Positions 8,782-17,696 are shown, numbered from the stretch's first letter. The stretch: DNA of 64,000 nt from Korobacter sp036501185 (GCA_036501185.1 DASYAU010000168.1:1-64000), one strand, 5' to 3'. The notes: generated by a model not told the origin, from the sequence alone. Made by a program: numbers and translations.

Positions 8782-10038
8782 TTACTGATGGCCTAACGAC
8801 GGTACTGTCGCGGCGCGTGAAATCTCGCCGTTGATTGCATCGAGAGAGCGTCTCCACGCGCGCTCCGCGCGAACGAAACGAATGCTCTCTCGCAAGTGAA
8901 ACTGAAGTCGTGACTGAAAATGCCGCAAGTGCGACGGCAGCGATTGCAAGCGGTGCTGCAAACCTTGCGGGACGGTGATCGCTCCAGGTAGACGCACCGG
9001 GAATAGCTTCCTGCGGCGTTGCGCAGCATACGACCCGCTATCGCTAGTCAATTCGCGCTCGAGCAGCAGGTAGTTCTTCGACCCGGGAAATTTTGCGGTA
9101 GCAACGTCGACCGCGAATGTCTCGATCCAGCGCGCGACGGTCGGTGGAAGTGCCGCTACGCTCCAATGGGCGAGTTCGGCGGGAACTGCGAAGCCAAAGA
9201 CCTTCGCCGCTGTTGCCGCGGCTATCCCGACATCGATCGCGTGCCGGCCTGACGTTGCACAAACGGCACACCAGAGCGCATCGTCAGAGGATGCCGCGCA
9301 GATCGCGTTGCGCAGTTCGAGCATCCACGACGCCCGCGTCCACTCCGAGCGAATGTGCTTCGTAAGATGCGCGCACTGCTGCACGAAGATCCCTTCACGC
9401 GTGAGCACCGGCACCGTTAGTCCACCGATTACTCTCGAAGCGATTGCCGATCCTTCGAACTCGCTATTGTCGTGGAGGTGAATTTCTACGAGCCGCCTTC
9501 GCGCGGGCTGGTACAGCTCGCGTATCCTGGCGTGTTGCCGCTCGCCGGCCGAGAATTCAAGTGACGCCGGAGAGATGCCGACTAACTCATAACCGAGCTC
9601 CGACAGGACTGTCTTCCAACGATCGGCGTCTTCGCGAACCACCCAGAAGTCGAGGTCAAACTGTGAACGCAACGACGGAGTGGGACAGTATTCGGGCGCG
9701 AGCGTAAAACCTTTCAGATTTGCGAACTGGAGTCCCGTGGCGAAAAATGCGTGATTGACGCGAAGGAACTCCTCGAGCATCGCCTCGGTCCGATCGCAGT
9801 TAGCGAGTTGTTTGTTCTGGAGGTCCTCAAGTACCGAGCAGGGAATCACCGCCCGCAGGCAGAGTCGACGAACTTCCTCGAGGAAGTACAGCGCGAGACC
9901 GCTGGCGTCGAGCCAAGAACCGAGGCGGCGCCAATCGCGTTCGCCGTATTCGTCGAAAGCGCGTGCAGCTGTATTCGCGTCACCGGTGAAGGTCGCGAGT
10001 ATGGCCAACTGTAACGTCTTGGCATGCGCTCGGGTCAT
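8782..10038 (-). CDS. Nucleotidyltransferase-family protein (NTP_transf_5 type)
   Basis: 418 residues resembling the uncharacterised nucleotidyltransferase family PF14907. Key pattern: an LKG motif (108-110) followed about 18 residues later by DLD (128-130) in a hydrophobic strand, equivalent to the metal-binding aspartates, and EIHLHDN further on. Relatives occur in exopolysaccharide and RiPP loci together with HPr-kinase-like proteins; such a protein is encoded at 24521 here. The substrate is unknown. The gene follows the lipoprotein cytochrome with a 3-bp gap, so it is probably co-transcribed with the electron-transfer genes and precedes the exopolysaccharide operon. Confidence 0.75.
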   Translation of the reverse strand: MTRAHAKTLQLAILATFTGDANTAARAFDEYGERDWRRLGSWLDASGLALYFLEEVRRLCLRAVIPCSVLEDLQNKQLANCDRTEAMLEEFLRVNHAFFATGLQFANLKGFTLAPEYCPTPSLRSQFDLDFWVVREDADRWKTVLSELGYELVGISPASLEFSAGERQHARIRELYQPARRRLVEIHLHDNSEFEGSAIASRVIGGLTVPVLTREGIFVQQCAHLTKHIRSEWTRASWMLELRNAICAASSDDALWCAVCATSGRHAIDVGIAAATAAKVFGFAVPAELAHWSVAALPPTVARWIETFAVDVATAKFPGSKNYLLLERELTSDSGSYAAQRRRKLFPVRLPGAITVPQGLQHRLQSLPSHLRHFQSRLQFHLRESIRFVRAERAWRRSLDAINGEISRAATVPSLGHQ

Positions 10039-10041
10039 GGG

Positions 10042-10521
10042 TTATTGCGAGTAGATCTTCGGCTCTCCCAGGCTCCCCGCCGGAGGCAGGTTCCGCAGGT
10101 ACACGACGATCATCCAAATCTCGTCGTTGTTGAGAACGCCTTTCGATGCTGGCATGCCCGAGGGCGCAATACCGTTCTCGATGATCCATTGCAGCTGGCC
10201 ATCGGTGTACGACTGCACGTCGGACGATGCCAGCGAAGGAACCGGCGGCGTCATCTTGGCGGCGAAGGGTACTCCAGTAGCCTGTCCGTCCAAGCCGTGG
10301 CACACAACGCAGTAATGTCCGAACGCCGCCCTGCCGGCCTTAATGTTGACGGCGTTGGCAGGCTTCGGGTTCTTTGCTTCCTTGTTCCCGACGAACGCCC
10401 TATGCTTTGCCGCCCGCATGAAGTTCGTTTCCAGCTTTCCCGGCGTCGATACCTTGCACGCCGTACTCAATCCGAAAAGCGTTAGCAATGTGGCTGTCGC
10501 GAAAAACTTATTCTTTGACAT
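10042..10521 (-). CDS. Lipoprotein monohaem cytochrome c
   Basis: 159 residues from ATG 10521. The start was chosen because it gives a lipoprotein signal (MSKNKFFATATLLTLF) ending in the lipobox LSTAC (Cys22). One haem site CVVCH (71-75) and a GMPASKG stretch supplying a likely axial Met follow, then DEIWMIVVYLR, typical of class I cytochrome c C-terminal helices. The protein is expected to be membrane-anchored in the periplasm and to carry electrons. Its 5' end overlaps the cupredoxin gene by 14 bp, so the two are co-transcribed. No clear ribosome-binding site is visible. Confidence 0.88.
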   Translation of the reverse strand: MSKNKFFATATLLTLFGLSTACKVSTPGKLETNFMRAAKHRAFVGNKEAKNPKPANAVNIKAGRAAFGHYCVVCHGLDGQATGVPFAAKMTPPVPSLASSDVQSYTDGQLQWIIENGIAPSGMPASKGVLNNDEIWMIVVYLRNLPPAGSLGEPKIYSQ

Positions 10522-10870
10522 GGATGGTGAGCTGCATCTGGCCATGGCCTGCCCCGCAGAAATGCGCACACTTACCGCCGAAATCCCCGACCTGCGAAGG
10601 GACGAACGTCACCTGCCCGGTCTGGTGCTTCGGAATTTCGATCTTCACGTTGAAATCGTCAGAAGCGAACCCGTGGTTCACGTCTGCACTGTGAAACACG
10701 AGCGTCACCGGCTTGCCCTTGGTTACGGTGATTTCGTTCGGCGTATAGCTGAAGCGTTTCGCGGTGATATCGATGCGTTGCGCCGAACTGGGGCGAGAAG
10801 CGCCGGTTTGTCCGATGAAAGCGAGAAACATGGTTGCGGCGATCGTGGCTCGAAATATGAAAGCGTTCAT
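10508..10870 (-). CDS. Periplasmic CuA-type cupredoxin (cytochrome oxidase subunit II-like)
   Basis: 120 residues: signal peptide, then a single cupredoxin domain. The C-terminal ligand set is Cys101-x3-Cys105-x3-His109-x2-Met112 plus His66, the binuclear CuA pattern of cytochrome c oxidase subunit II. The position normally occupied by Glu between the cysteines is His103. There is no transmembrane hairpin, so this is a free soluble CuA protein. It lies between two cytochrome c genes, which makes it a probable periplasmic electron shuttle or part of a small oxidoreductase. It starts 13 bp after the small cytochrome gene. Confidence 0.85.
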   Translation of the reverse strand: MNAFIFRATIAATMFLAFIGQTGASRPSSAQRIDITAKRFSYTPNEITVTKGKPVTLVFHSADVNHGFASDDFNVKIEIPKHQTGQVTFVPSQVGDFGGKCAHFCGAGHGQMQLTIHVKE

Positions 10871-10883
10871 TAGGCCCTCCTCT

Positions 10884-11156
10884 TTACGGCGCCAGGTACT
10901 TCAAAATCTGTTGTTCGTCTTCCTTCGAGAGCATTGCTCGTACGCGCATATGACGCAGTACCGAGCCCGTGATCTTGGGCGAAAGCTGGTCTGGCGGATG
11001 ATGACAACGGCCGCAATTCTCTTCGAACAGTCGCTGTCCCTCGTTATTCTGTGATTGCGTCTGCGCTGCAGGTTTTGTTTTTGGCGGCTTCGTCGATTGC
11101 GCGAACGCAACTCCGATCATTCCGCCCAGCAAAAGTGCGAATAGTGCGCGCTTCAT
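10884..11156 (-). CDS. Small periplasmic monohaem cytochrome c
   Basis: 90 residues from ATG 11156, which overlaps the stop of the barrel-protein gene as ATGA. A signal peptide (MKRALFALLLGGMIGVAFA) is followed by a Pro/Lys/Gln-rich linker and one haem site CGRCH (48-52). Possible distal Met ligands are at 70 and 75 and a terminal helix follows. A longer open frame upstream exists, but it runs antiparallel through the barrel gene in another frame and is rejected. It is likely an electron carrier for the neighbouring CuA protein. Confidence 0.85.
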   Translation of the reverse strand: MKRALFALLLGGMIGVAFAQSTKPPKTKPAAQTQSQNNEGQRLFEENCGRCHHPPDQLSPKITGSVLRHMRVRAMLSKEDEQQILKYLAP

Positions 11157-12214
11157 GAGTGACCTCCGGTGAGTGGCAGCATGAAGCGATACGTCAGCCC
11201 GATATTCCAAACGTTGTAGTTCCCGGAAGAACTGAATTGCCGCGAGTAACTGCTCGTGAAACGGATTTCTTGCGGCAAGTAAACATTCACGCCAAAGTCG
11301 GCGGCGTTCACGTCTGTTCCCGGCAACGCTCCTCCCGGAACGGAGCCGCGGAAAAATTGCTGCACCCGCACCAGGGGTTGCACGCGTGTGGCGAAGGAAG
11401 TGATCTGGTCCTTGCGCGAAAAACGAAACGCACTTTCGATCCAATACCCGTGCCCTTGTGGAGAGTGCGCGTATTCCGATCGCACCTGCACCGGCACATT
11501 CGTTGGAACCCACCATGCGTAGGCACCGCCAACATTCATGTGCTGGTCCTGCAGGTAGCGCTGGTACGAAGCGCCGACTTCCAATTGCTGGTGTGGCAGG
11601 AAGACGCCGGTGCGGAAGCCGGCAGCGCGGCCGGATTGCAATTGGTCAACGGTCGTTCCAGCCGAGTAATAGGCGGTGTAGTTGAGCTCGGCCTTGTCGG
11701 ATCCGGCAGCAACGCCGCGTACCATTACACCGTTGCTCGATCCCGAGTCGCGCGTTCCGATCGGGAAGATCAACGGCACATCCGGCAGGTTCCGAATCCA
11801 GATCGCGGTGAGCCGCTCGTCGTAAATATTGAACGGTGTGAGGAAACGGCCGACTGTCACGGTGAGATGCCGGTCCACCAGGTAGTCGAGTTGGGCATAG
11901 TCGAGCGTTCCGAAAAACTGCCCTTCCCACGGACCGCTAGTGCCGTTCTGCTGCGCGATAAATCCGCGCAGGTCGCCGCGCGCTTCGAAAAGGAAATGGT
12001 CCCCGATGGGTACGTCGGCAAGCGGTGCGAGGATCGGCTGCATGAAAGTTGCGCCCGCTGAAGTTGTGCTGATGAATCCAGCCGCGCCGGAGATCAGCGG
12101 CGAGTCCTGCGCCATGCAGCCGAGCGCGAGGAAAAAGGGCAAGACGGCCGCAGCGACGATGTACCGCAAAACCGTCTTGCCAGTCAGAGGACCCGTGTTA
12201 CGTTCTCTCCACAT
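11153..12214 (-). CDS. Outer-membrane beta-barrel (porin-like) protein
   Basis: About 353 residues from ATG 12214; the open frame extends to a GTG at 12268. The N-terminus carries a signal peptide ending CMAQ. The mature part has alternating hydrophobic/polar strands with aromatic girdles and ends in aromatic-rich strands (NYNVWNIGLTYRFML), as in outer-membrane barrels. HLTVTVGRFLTPFNIYDERL resembles phosphate-selective-porin/DcaP-like proteins. The substrate is unknown. As first gene of the cytochrome/CuA set, it may form the outer-membrane conduit for that redox system. Confidence 0.72.
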   Translation of the reverse strand: MWRERNTGPLTGKTVLRYIVAAAVLPFFLALGCMAQDSPLISGAAGFISTTSAGATFMQPILAPLADVPIGDHFLFEARGDLRGFIAQQNGTSGPWEGQFFGTLDYAQLDYLVDRHLTVTVGRFLTPFNIYDERLTAIWIRNLPDVPLIFPIGTRDSGSSNGVMVRGVAAGSDKAELNYTAYYSAGTTVDQLQSGRAAGFRTGVFLPHQQLEVGASYQRYLQDQHMNVGGAYAWWVPTNVPVQVRSEYAHSPQGHGYWIESAFRFSRKDQITSFATRVQPLVRVQQFFRGSVPGGALPGTDVNAADFGVNVYLPQEIRFTSSYSRQFSSSGNYNVWNIGLTYRFMLPLTGGHS

Positions 12215-12263
12215 CGTTTCCGTCACGATGTGTCTGACGATAGATTTTGGCTCGCAAGCTGTT

Positions 12264-12290
12264 GTCACGACTCGTTGTCCGATTTGTCAC
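12264..12290. promoter_or_regulatory. Direct repeats of GTGACA (minus strand) upstream of the barrel gene
   Basis: GTCAC on the plus strand occurs at 12264-12268 and 12286-12290 (22 bp apart, two helical turns), with a further copy at 12222-12226. The ten bases GTTGTCACGA at 12261-12270 recur exactly at 24436-24445, in the gap upstream of the radical SAM operon. A shared operator is possible but unproven. Confidence 0.35.
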
Positions 12291-12327
12291 TTGTTTGCAA
12301 ACTCTCGCCAGCAACGGATTTCGCCGC

Positions 12328-13356
12328 CTATTTGCCGTAACGCAATGAGCAAACGCAGCGTCGGCAGGTCTCGTTGTCTGCGACATTCAGAGCAGCCCGG
12401 AAGGCGAGCGCGTCTTGCCCATTGACGACTCGTTCGAGGGATTCCTGGTGAATATTCCCGATTGGCGAATGGAAGAAACACGGACGCACTGATCCGTCGT
12501 GGCTCAGCACCGCGGAAACCCACGGTGCGTTGCATAAGGGCGCCACAGGTTGTTCCTCGCCAATTTGCGCCCGGAAGTGCGCCGCAATGCGGCGAAGCTT
12601 CATCGCCGATTCGGCGATATAGCCGCTCTGAATCTCGCGAGCGAAGCGGTCGATTACAGCCTCGATTTCGGCCTCAAGCGCTCGCACGTCGCTCTTCGAA
12701 AGTCCCACGCCCTCAATGCGTTCCACGGGCCACGCCTGCTCGCGATTGAATGCGCTACTGCTGACGTCTGCTGCCAGAAACGAGATCCCGGAAAGGTCGA
12801 GTTCCAGCGCGGCATCCACAGTGTCGCAGAGAACGTTGTGATTGAGCTTCTGCACAGTTGTGCGGGCCGTGATCTTCAGCTCCGGACGCAGAGATAGCAA
12901 GTTGACGATGCCCGCTGCGAGCAGGTCGTATGCACTTCGTACGCCGCGGATGGAATCATGCACTGCGCGCGGGCCGTCGAGCGAAACGATAACGTCATCC
13001 ACGTTGTACGCGACGTCACGAGCGCGTTTTGCAAGGCTAACGCCCGCGGTGAGCAGGGTGATCCGAATGCCTTCTTGGCGTAAAAACCGGCAGAGCGCGA
13101 CGAATTGTGAGTGCATTAGAGGCTCGCCGCCGCTTAGCACCACCCATTGCACCTTCAGTTCGCGAAGCGCGTCTCGATTGCGCTCCAACAACCCGAGAGG
13201 AAGTTCGCCGCTGCTATCGCGCTTCCATATGTCGCACATCACGCAACGGCAGTTGCACCGGCTATAGAGATCGAGCACGAGAACTGGCATCCCCTCGATC
13301 CGATGTGCCGCCAATGTGGTAGCGGGTGCAGGAGCAGGTGCAATCTCAACCAGCAC
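12328..13356 (-). CDS. Radical SAM protein with C-terminal cysteine cluster (SPASM/twitch-like)
   Basis: 342 residues from GTG 13356, which has GGAAGG 6 nt upstream and overlaps the stop of the fusion gene by 11 bp. The frame is open further upstream, but only as an antisense extension. The radical SAM Fe-S motif is Cys34-x3-Cys38-x2-Cys41, followed by the SAM-binding GGEPL segment. The C-terminus has LCNAPWVSAVLSHDG..PCFFH and CRRCVC, cysteines typical of an auxiliary Fe-S (SPASM or twitch) domain as in PqqE/AnSME-like enzymes. No B12 domain is present. It is the last gene of the nine-gene operon. The substrate is unknown. Confidence 0.87.
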   Translation of the reverse strand: MLVEIAPAPAPATTLAAHRIEGMPVLVLDLYSRCNCRCVMCDIWKRDSSGELPLGLLERNRDALRELKVQWVVLSGGEPLMHSQFVALCRFLRQEGIRITLLTAGVSLAKRARDVAYNVDDVIVSLDGPRAVHDSIRGVRSAYDLLAAGIVNLLSLRPELKITARTTVQKLNHNVLCDTVDAALELDLSGISFLAADVSSSAFNREQAWPVERIEGVGLSKSDVRALEAEIEAVIDRFAREIQSGYIAESAMKLRRIAAHFRAQIGEEQPVAPLCNAPWVSAVLSHDGSVRPCFFHSPIGNIHQESLERVVNGQDALAFRAALNVADNETCRRCVCSLRYGK

Positions 13357-15232
13357 GGCGCACCTTCCGTTTACCAAGTTGAAATTGTGTCCCCAATACA
13401 GGCTCGACTTCCGCGAACATCCACGCGAGTGGTGCGCGAACCCACGTGCGTATGCCGTCAACCACCAGCGGCATGAGGCCAGGTCGAAGTTCATCCGGCA
13501 ACTTCTGAAAGAAGCGCTCGGAGGCAAGACAAACGCGACCGCGCACGAGCCCGAGTTCGATTTCGGCAGCGCGCAGATCGATAAGGCTTTCGGCCGGAGC
13601 ACGGCCCTTGTCGCGAATCACCAACAAATCAGCGGTCGAGCCGATGCCGATACGTCCCTCGCCATCCGCGAGACGCAGAATTGCCGCAGATTGCTCCGTG
13701 CACATCGCATAGAGTTCGTCGGCGCCCAGATGGAAAGCCGATCGCGCAATGCGCAGCTCGTCGAGCAGATCGCCGGCAGCGGTGAGCGGTGAATCCGTGC
13801 CGAGTGCGACTCGCTTCAGACGCCGCAACAAGTGAGCCGAAATGGTCCTGCCGAACAGGAGTTGGTTCGAACTCGGGCAACAGACCACCGCCGTCCCGCG
13901 GCTGTTCAGCAGGTCCACTTCGTCCGGCCCGCAGGCGAGTGCATGGACGAGAACGCTATTGCGATTGAGCGCTCCCATGCGATTGAGAGCGTCGATTTCA
14001 TTTTTGCTGGTCTCGTCGAATCCCTCGGCGGCATGAAGCACGAATGGCTGTTCGGGTACGCACGCCGCGAGAGCAGCAGCGAGACCTTTGTCAAATGCGA
14101 GCGAATGTGCCCACGCAACCTTGGCCGTGCGAACCGGGAATTCAGGCTCATCGAATTGCGCCGTCGCCTCATTGTGATGACAAACGGTGGTGACGCCGGA
14201 GAGAAGGTTACGCAGGGCTCCCCACCAAATGCGAGCGTCTTTCGAGATCCGCGACTGACGGGTGATTTCGTCCGAAAATCGGGCATGAATGTCCGCCGCC
14301 CACTCGCGCGAATTCCGATAAGGTCCATGCGCGAGGTTGGGGTACAACGCAAAGTCCAGGTGATCATGGGCGTTGATAAGCCCAGGGAGAATCATGCACC
14401 CACGGAGATCAAGCTCAGTTGTGCCCTGCGCGGCGAAAGGTCTCGTTTGCAGCGAAGCAACTCGCCCGCCGGACACCGTCATGGTCGCTGGAGTGGCTGC
14501 CGTTGCGCCAATCGTCACTCGCGCTCCCGTTAGCGACACCTCGCACTTCGCGGCGGCGACCCGACGAAATTCAGCAATGTAAATCGCCGGGAGGTTTTCA
14601 GCGGCAGAGAATGCCGGGAGTTTTCCGGACCTTTCAAAAATGGGCCGCTCTTCTTCTCCAAATGGAAGTTCTAGGTAGATTGCAGCTCGCCATCCGCGTC
14701 GGGCGAACTCACGATCGATCAACGCCCATTCGTGAGTTTTGGCGCGCATCTCCACCGTCTCGCTGTCGGCAGTGAACGTGCGCTTCCATTGCAATTGCTG
14801 CGCGGTTACCGGATGCAGGTCCGACACGAAGATCGCGGCGTCCGGCCGCGCAACGCGATCAAACTCTCGGACGATCTCCTCGAGCGAATCGCCATAGCTG
14901 AGCGCGAACGAGGAAAGCACTACATCGGCCGTTGCGTTCCCGACCGGAATCGCTTCTGCCCGTCCGCGTTGGAGCACGACGGCGCCCGCCAGGCGGGTGC
15001 GCGCCTGGCGCAGCATTTGTTGCGAAGGGTCAACGCCCGTAAGTCGGCGCGGCTCGAGGGCGCGCAGGGTACGGAGCCACCGTCCGGTGCCGCAGCCGAC
15101 ATCGAGAACGTCGCGCCCGCGCACCTCCCGCAACATCGGCGACAGGAAACGCTCTTCGAGCGCGAGCACCGGGTTCGGCTGCTCATCGTAGCCCTGGGCG
15201 ACCGCGTCGAAAGCCGTAGCAACGAAACTCAT
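13346..15232 (-). CDS. Methyltransferase-amidohydrolase fusion protein
   Basis: 628 residues with two complete enzyme modules. Residues 1-225 are a class I SAM methyltransferase: DVGCGTG at 44-50, an acidic GVDPS strand end, and a post-motif LSSFALSY. Residues about 230-610 are a metal-dependent amidohydrolase of the ATZ/TRZ-cytosine-deaminase-like branch. Its likely ligands are His289-x-His291 (NAHDHLDF), His400 (VLHAAEG), His430 and Asp480 (LGTDSPLT). The start overlaps the upstream radical SAM stop by 4 bp (ATGA). All core residues appear intact in both halves, so this is probably a real bifunctional protein. I know of no characterised enzyme with this combination. Confidence 0.88.
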   Translation of the reverse strand: MSFVATAFDAVAQGYDEQPNPVLALEERFLSPMLREVRGRDVLDVGCGTGRWLRTLRALEPRRLTGVDPSQQMLRQARTRLAGAVVLQRGRAEAIPVGNATADVVLSSFALSYGDSLEEIVREFDRVARPDAAIFVSDLHPVTAQQLQWKRTFTADSETVEMRAKTHEWALIDREFARRGWRAAIYLELPFGEEERPIFERSGKLPAFSAAENLPAIYIAEFRRVAAAKCEVSLTGARVTIGATAATPATMTVSGGRVASLQTRPFAAQGTTELDLRGCMILPGLINAHDHLDFALYPNLAHGPYRNSREWAADIHARFSDEITRQSRISKDARIWWGALRNLLSGVTTVCHHNEATAQFDEPEFPVRTAKVAWAHSLAFDKGLAAALAACVPEQPFVLHAAEGFDETSKNEIDALNRMGALNRNSVLVHALACGPDEVDLLNSRGTAVVCCPSSNQLLFGRTISAHLLRRLKRVALGTDSPLTAAGDLLDELRIARSAFHLGADELYAMCTEQSAAILRLADGEGRIGIGSTADLLVIRDKGRAPAESLIDLRAAEIELGLVRGRVCLASERFFQKLPDELRPGLMPLVVDGIRTWVRAPLAWMFAEVEPVLGTQFQLGKRKVRRAG

Positions 15233-16695
15233 AGACTTTCCTGCTTCGGCTTGCGCAGATCAATGAACCGGTGGGCCAGCTTCAGTTCTTTCGGATAGCC
15301 GTAAACCCCAAGCCGATAACGCCACGCGCTTAGCGCCTTCAGCAGACCGCGGCTCCAGCGTGGCGCGCGGATGTCCTGCACGGTTGGCCAACGCGAAGTG
15401 ACTACAGTTTCGAAATTCTCGATGAGCTTCTTCGTGCCTCGCTTCAACCATGGGGTATTCGGGTCAATGCGGAGTGTGAAATCCATCCAGCGCTTTGTGG
15501 CCCACTCGTCCGGAGAAGTAGGGAACGTGATCTTGTCGTCGACGTCGCCATACATCGCCCCGCGCTGGGGCACGGGCGTGTAGTGGTACATGATGATCTC
15601 CGAAGCCGGGTCCAGCTGCTTGATCGTGCGGATGAAACTAAGCGTTTCCCGCGTGTCGCGTTCGGGGTCGCGTGGATTGCCGATGACGAACGAGAATTCG
15701 GGGATGATCCCGTGTTGGCGCATGCGGCGCGCCACGGTGAGCGTTTGCTCCGTGGTGATGCCCTTCTGCATTTCTTTGAGGGCCCAGTCCGAACCGGATT
15801 CCGCGCCGAAGAAAATCATCGCGCATCCGGCACGCCGGATCGCGTCCAGCGTCTTGTCCGAATAACGCGACATCACATCCACGCGCGCTTCGCACCACCA
15901 ACGCATGTTGAGGGGCACCATGCGCTCGGCGAGTTCCAGCGCATGATCTTCGCGCATGAAAAAATTCATGTCGTAAAACTGCACGGAGTCCGCGCCGTAC
16001 TCTTTCTTGAGGTGCTGAAGGATTGCAGCCGTGCGCTCGGGGCTCTCCATCAACTCGCGATTGCCGTATGCTGCATGTACGCCGCAGAAGCTGCAGCGGA
16101 ACGGGCATCCGATGCTGGCATGGTGCGCCGCCGTCCTCTTTCCAAAGAACGATGGCCTCAGGTAGCGCGCCACTGGAAGGCGATGGAACGGGCTCCACGG
16201 AAACGCGTCGGGGCCTTTCATCGGGCGTTCAGGATTATGGCGGTGGATCCCGAAAACTTTGTCTTTGAACGAAAGCCCTAGTACACCCGCGGGATCACGC
16301 AATCCGCGCAGCACCTCCAGGAGTTGCAATAACGTTTCTTCACCCTGGCCGCGCACCGCGTAATCCACATACTTGGCATTGAGCGTGGCATCGGCGTATA
16401 TCGACGGAAAATAGCCACCCCATACGATCGGCACGTCGGGACGCGCAGCCCGGATGGCTTGCGATGTCTCCATCGCGGCCGCCATTTGCGGGCCGGGCAT
16501 CACGGTAACGCCCAGCATCTCTACGTTGCGCGCGTCGATAAGATCGAGAATCGTTCGCGTGGGATCGTCGTCCACGTTGCCGTCGACGATCTGGTAATCT
16601 TCGCGGCCTTCGAGCACTGCGGCGAGCGCAAGCACTGAGAGCGGCAGGCGACGGTTCCTCGGACGCGTTGCGCGCGGATTGAAAAGTACAATCAC
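15229..16695 (-). CDS. B12-binding-type radical SAM enzyme (copy 5 in operon)
   Basis: 488 residues from GTG 16695. That GTG overlaps the methyltransferase stop as GTGA and has GAGG 7 nt upstream; the extension above it is antisense noise. The N-terminal Rossmann-like cobalamin-binding-type domain (VIVLFNPRA to about 130) includes VWGGYFPSIY and VRGQGEET, typical of COG1032 enzymes. The radical SAM motif is Cys197-x3-Cys201-x2-Cys204 (GCPFRCSFC). The classical DxHxxG base-off B12 motif is not obvious. Such enzymes do C-methylation, ring or C-C bond chemistry. The C-terminus is basic and may associate with membranes. The substrate is unknown. Confidence 0.88.
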   Translation of the reverse strand: MIVLFNPRATRPRNRRLPLSVLALAAVLEGREDYQIVDGNVDDDPTRTILDLIDARNVEMLGVTVMPGPQMAAAMETSQAIRAARPDVPIVWGGYFPSIYADATLNAKYVDYAVRGQGEETLLQLLEVLRGLRDPAGVLGLSFKDKVFGIHRHNPERPMKGPDAFPWSPFHRLPVARYLRPSFFGKRTAAHHASIGCPFRCSFCGVHAAYGNRELMESPERTAAILQHLKKEYGADSVQFYDMNFFMREDHALELAERMVPLNMRWWCEARVDVMSRYSDKTLDAIRRAGCAMIFFGAESGSDWALKEMQKGITTEQTLTVARRMRQHGIIPEFSFVIGNPRDPERDTRETLSFIRTIKQLDPASEIIMYHYTPVPQRGAMYGDVDDKITFPTSPDEWATKRWMDFTLRIDPNTPWLKRGTKKLIENFETVVTSRWPTVQDIRAPRWSRGLLKALSAWRYRLGVYGYPKELKLAHRFIDLRKPKQESL

Positions 16696-17696
16696 CTCTC
16701 CACCTCGGCGAAATAGATTCGAAAACGGGAAGGCTCGCGACGGCGGCGCAGCCTCGCAATCACTGGACGCAATTGCCATTTCAGCCCGTAGTTCGGCGTT
16801 ACAGATTGCCAGCGCAACCCGAACTCGTCTTCCAATGCATGGAGACAATCATCGGTAACGAACTCCTGGGCTGGAATCGTGTCGGAAGCGGTGCCGTGCT
16901 TGCGTTGAAAGTGTTCGCGTCGCTCTGCGAGCATGGCGCGGCCGTGTCTCGCGTGGCTATACCACGGGGTATCGGCAATTACGGCGACGCCCGGGCGCCG
17001 CAGGCAGCGCAGCGCTTCACGCAAAGTCTCGGAATAGTTTTCCGAGTAGTGGAACGACGCGTTGAAGATCACGAGATCGAACTGGCCTGGATGAAATGGG
17101 AGCCGATCCATCTCGGCGCGGAAACGCGGAAAAAGATGCGGTAACCGGCTGTGATAGTGTTGCGCCGCGGCCAGCCCATCGAAGTCGTTAGTCAGCAAAT
17201 CGACCGCAACCGGGCGATGACCGAGTAATGCCAGCCGATAGCTGAGCCATCCATTGCCCGCGCCCAGATCGAGAACATCCATGGTGCTGCCGAGCTTCTG
17301 TTTGAAGCGAGGAAGAAGTTCTTCCCTCAGGCATGCGAAAGTCTTGCTGCGGATCGCCCATTGTTCGCGGTTGTTACCGGTAAGGTCGCGATCGGGCAAG
17401 GAAAGGTAGAAACCGGGATTTCGGCTGCCGCGACCTTCCGCAGACCGAATGGCCTCGTAATCCCTGATGAACTGCCCAAAATACCTCGCCCGCTCCGGCA
17501 GCAGTGCATCCCAGATCCCGCCCGTGGCCGCGATCTGCAACGGGCAATTCGCGCATACCAGCCGGTCATTTTCTCGTGCTGACGAGTGTGGTACTTGGCC
17601 GAGGTCGCCGCCGCAGCGCAAACATTGCAACGAGAGTTCGCTGCTCTTTACCCGGCTCGACTGTTTGTTGAAAACCCCTCGTCCGGTTGCGCTCAT
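16692..17696 (-). CDS. Class I SAM methyltransferase with N-terminal zinc ribbon
   Basis: 334 residues from ATG 17696, which overlaps the upstream stop as ATGA. Residues about 20-60 carry two CxxC pairs (CLRCGG and CANC) separated by about 20 residues, a zinc-ribbon layout. The methyltransferase core follows, with VLDLGAGNGWLSYRLA as motif I, AVDLL at the end of the second strand and FDLVIFNASFHYS as motif post-I. Lys/Arg-rich sequence near the end could contact acidic substrates. It is encoded between two radical SAM genes. The methyl acceptor is unknown. Confidence 0.87.
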   Translation of the reverse strand: MSATGRGVFNKQSSRVKSSELSLQCLRCGGDLGQVPHSSARENDRLVCANCPLQIAATGGIWDALLPERARYFGQFIRDYEAIRSAEGRGSRNPGFYLSLPDRDLTGNNREQWAIRSKTFACLREELLPRFKQKLGSTMDVLDLGAGNGWLSYRLALLGHRPVAVDLLTNDFDGLAAAQHYHSRLPHLFPRFRAEMDRLPFHPGQFDLVIFNASFHYSENYSETLREALRCLRRPGVAVIADTPWYSHARHGRAMLAERREHFQRKHGTASDTIPAQEFVTDDCLHALEDEFGLRWQSVTPNYGLKWQLRPVIARLRRRREPSRFRIYFAEVER

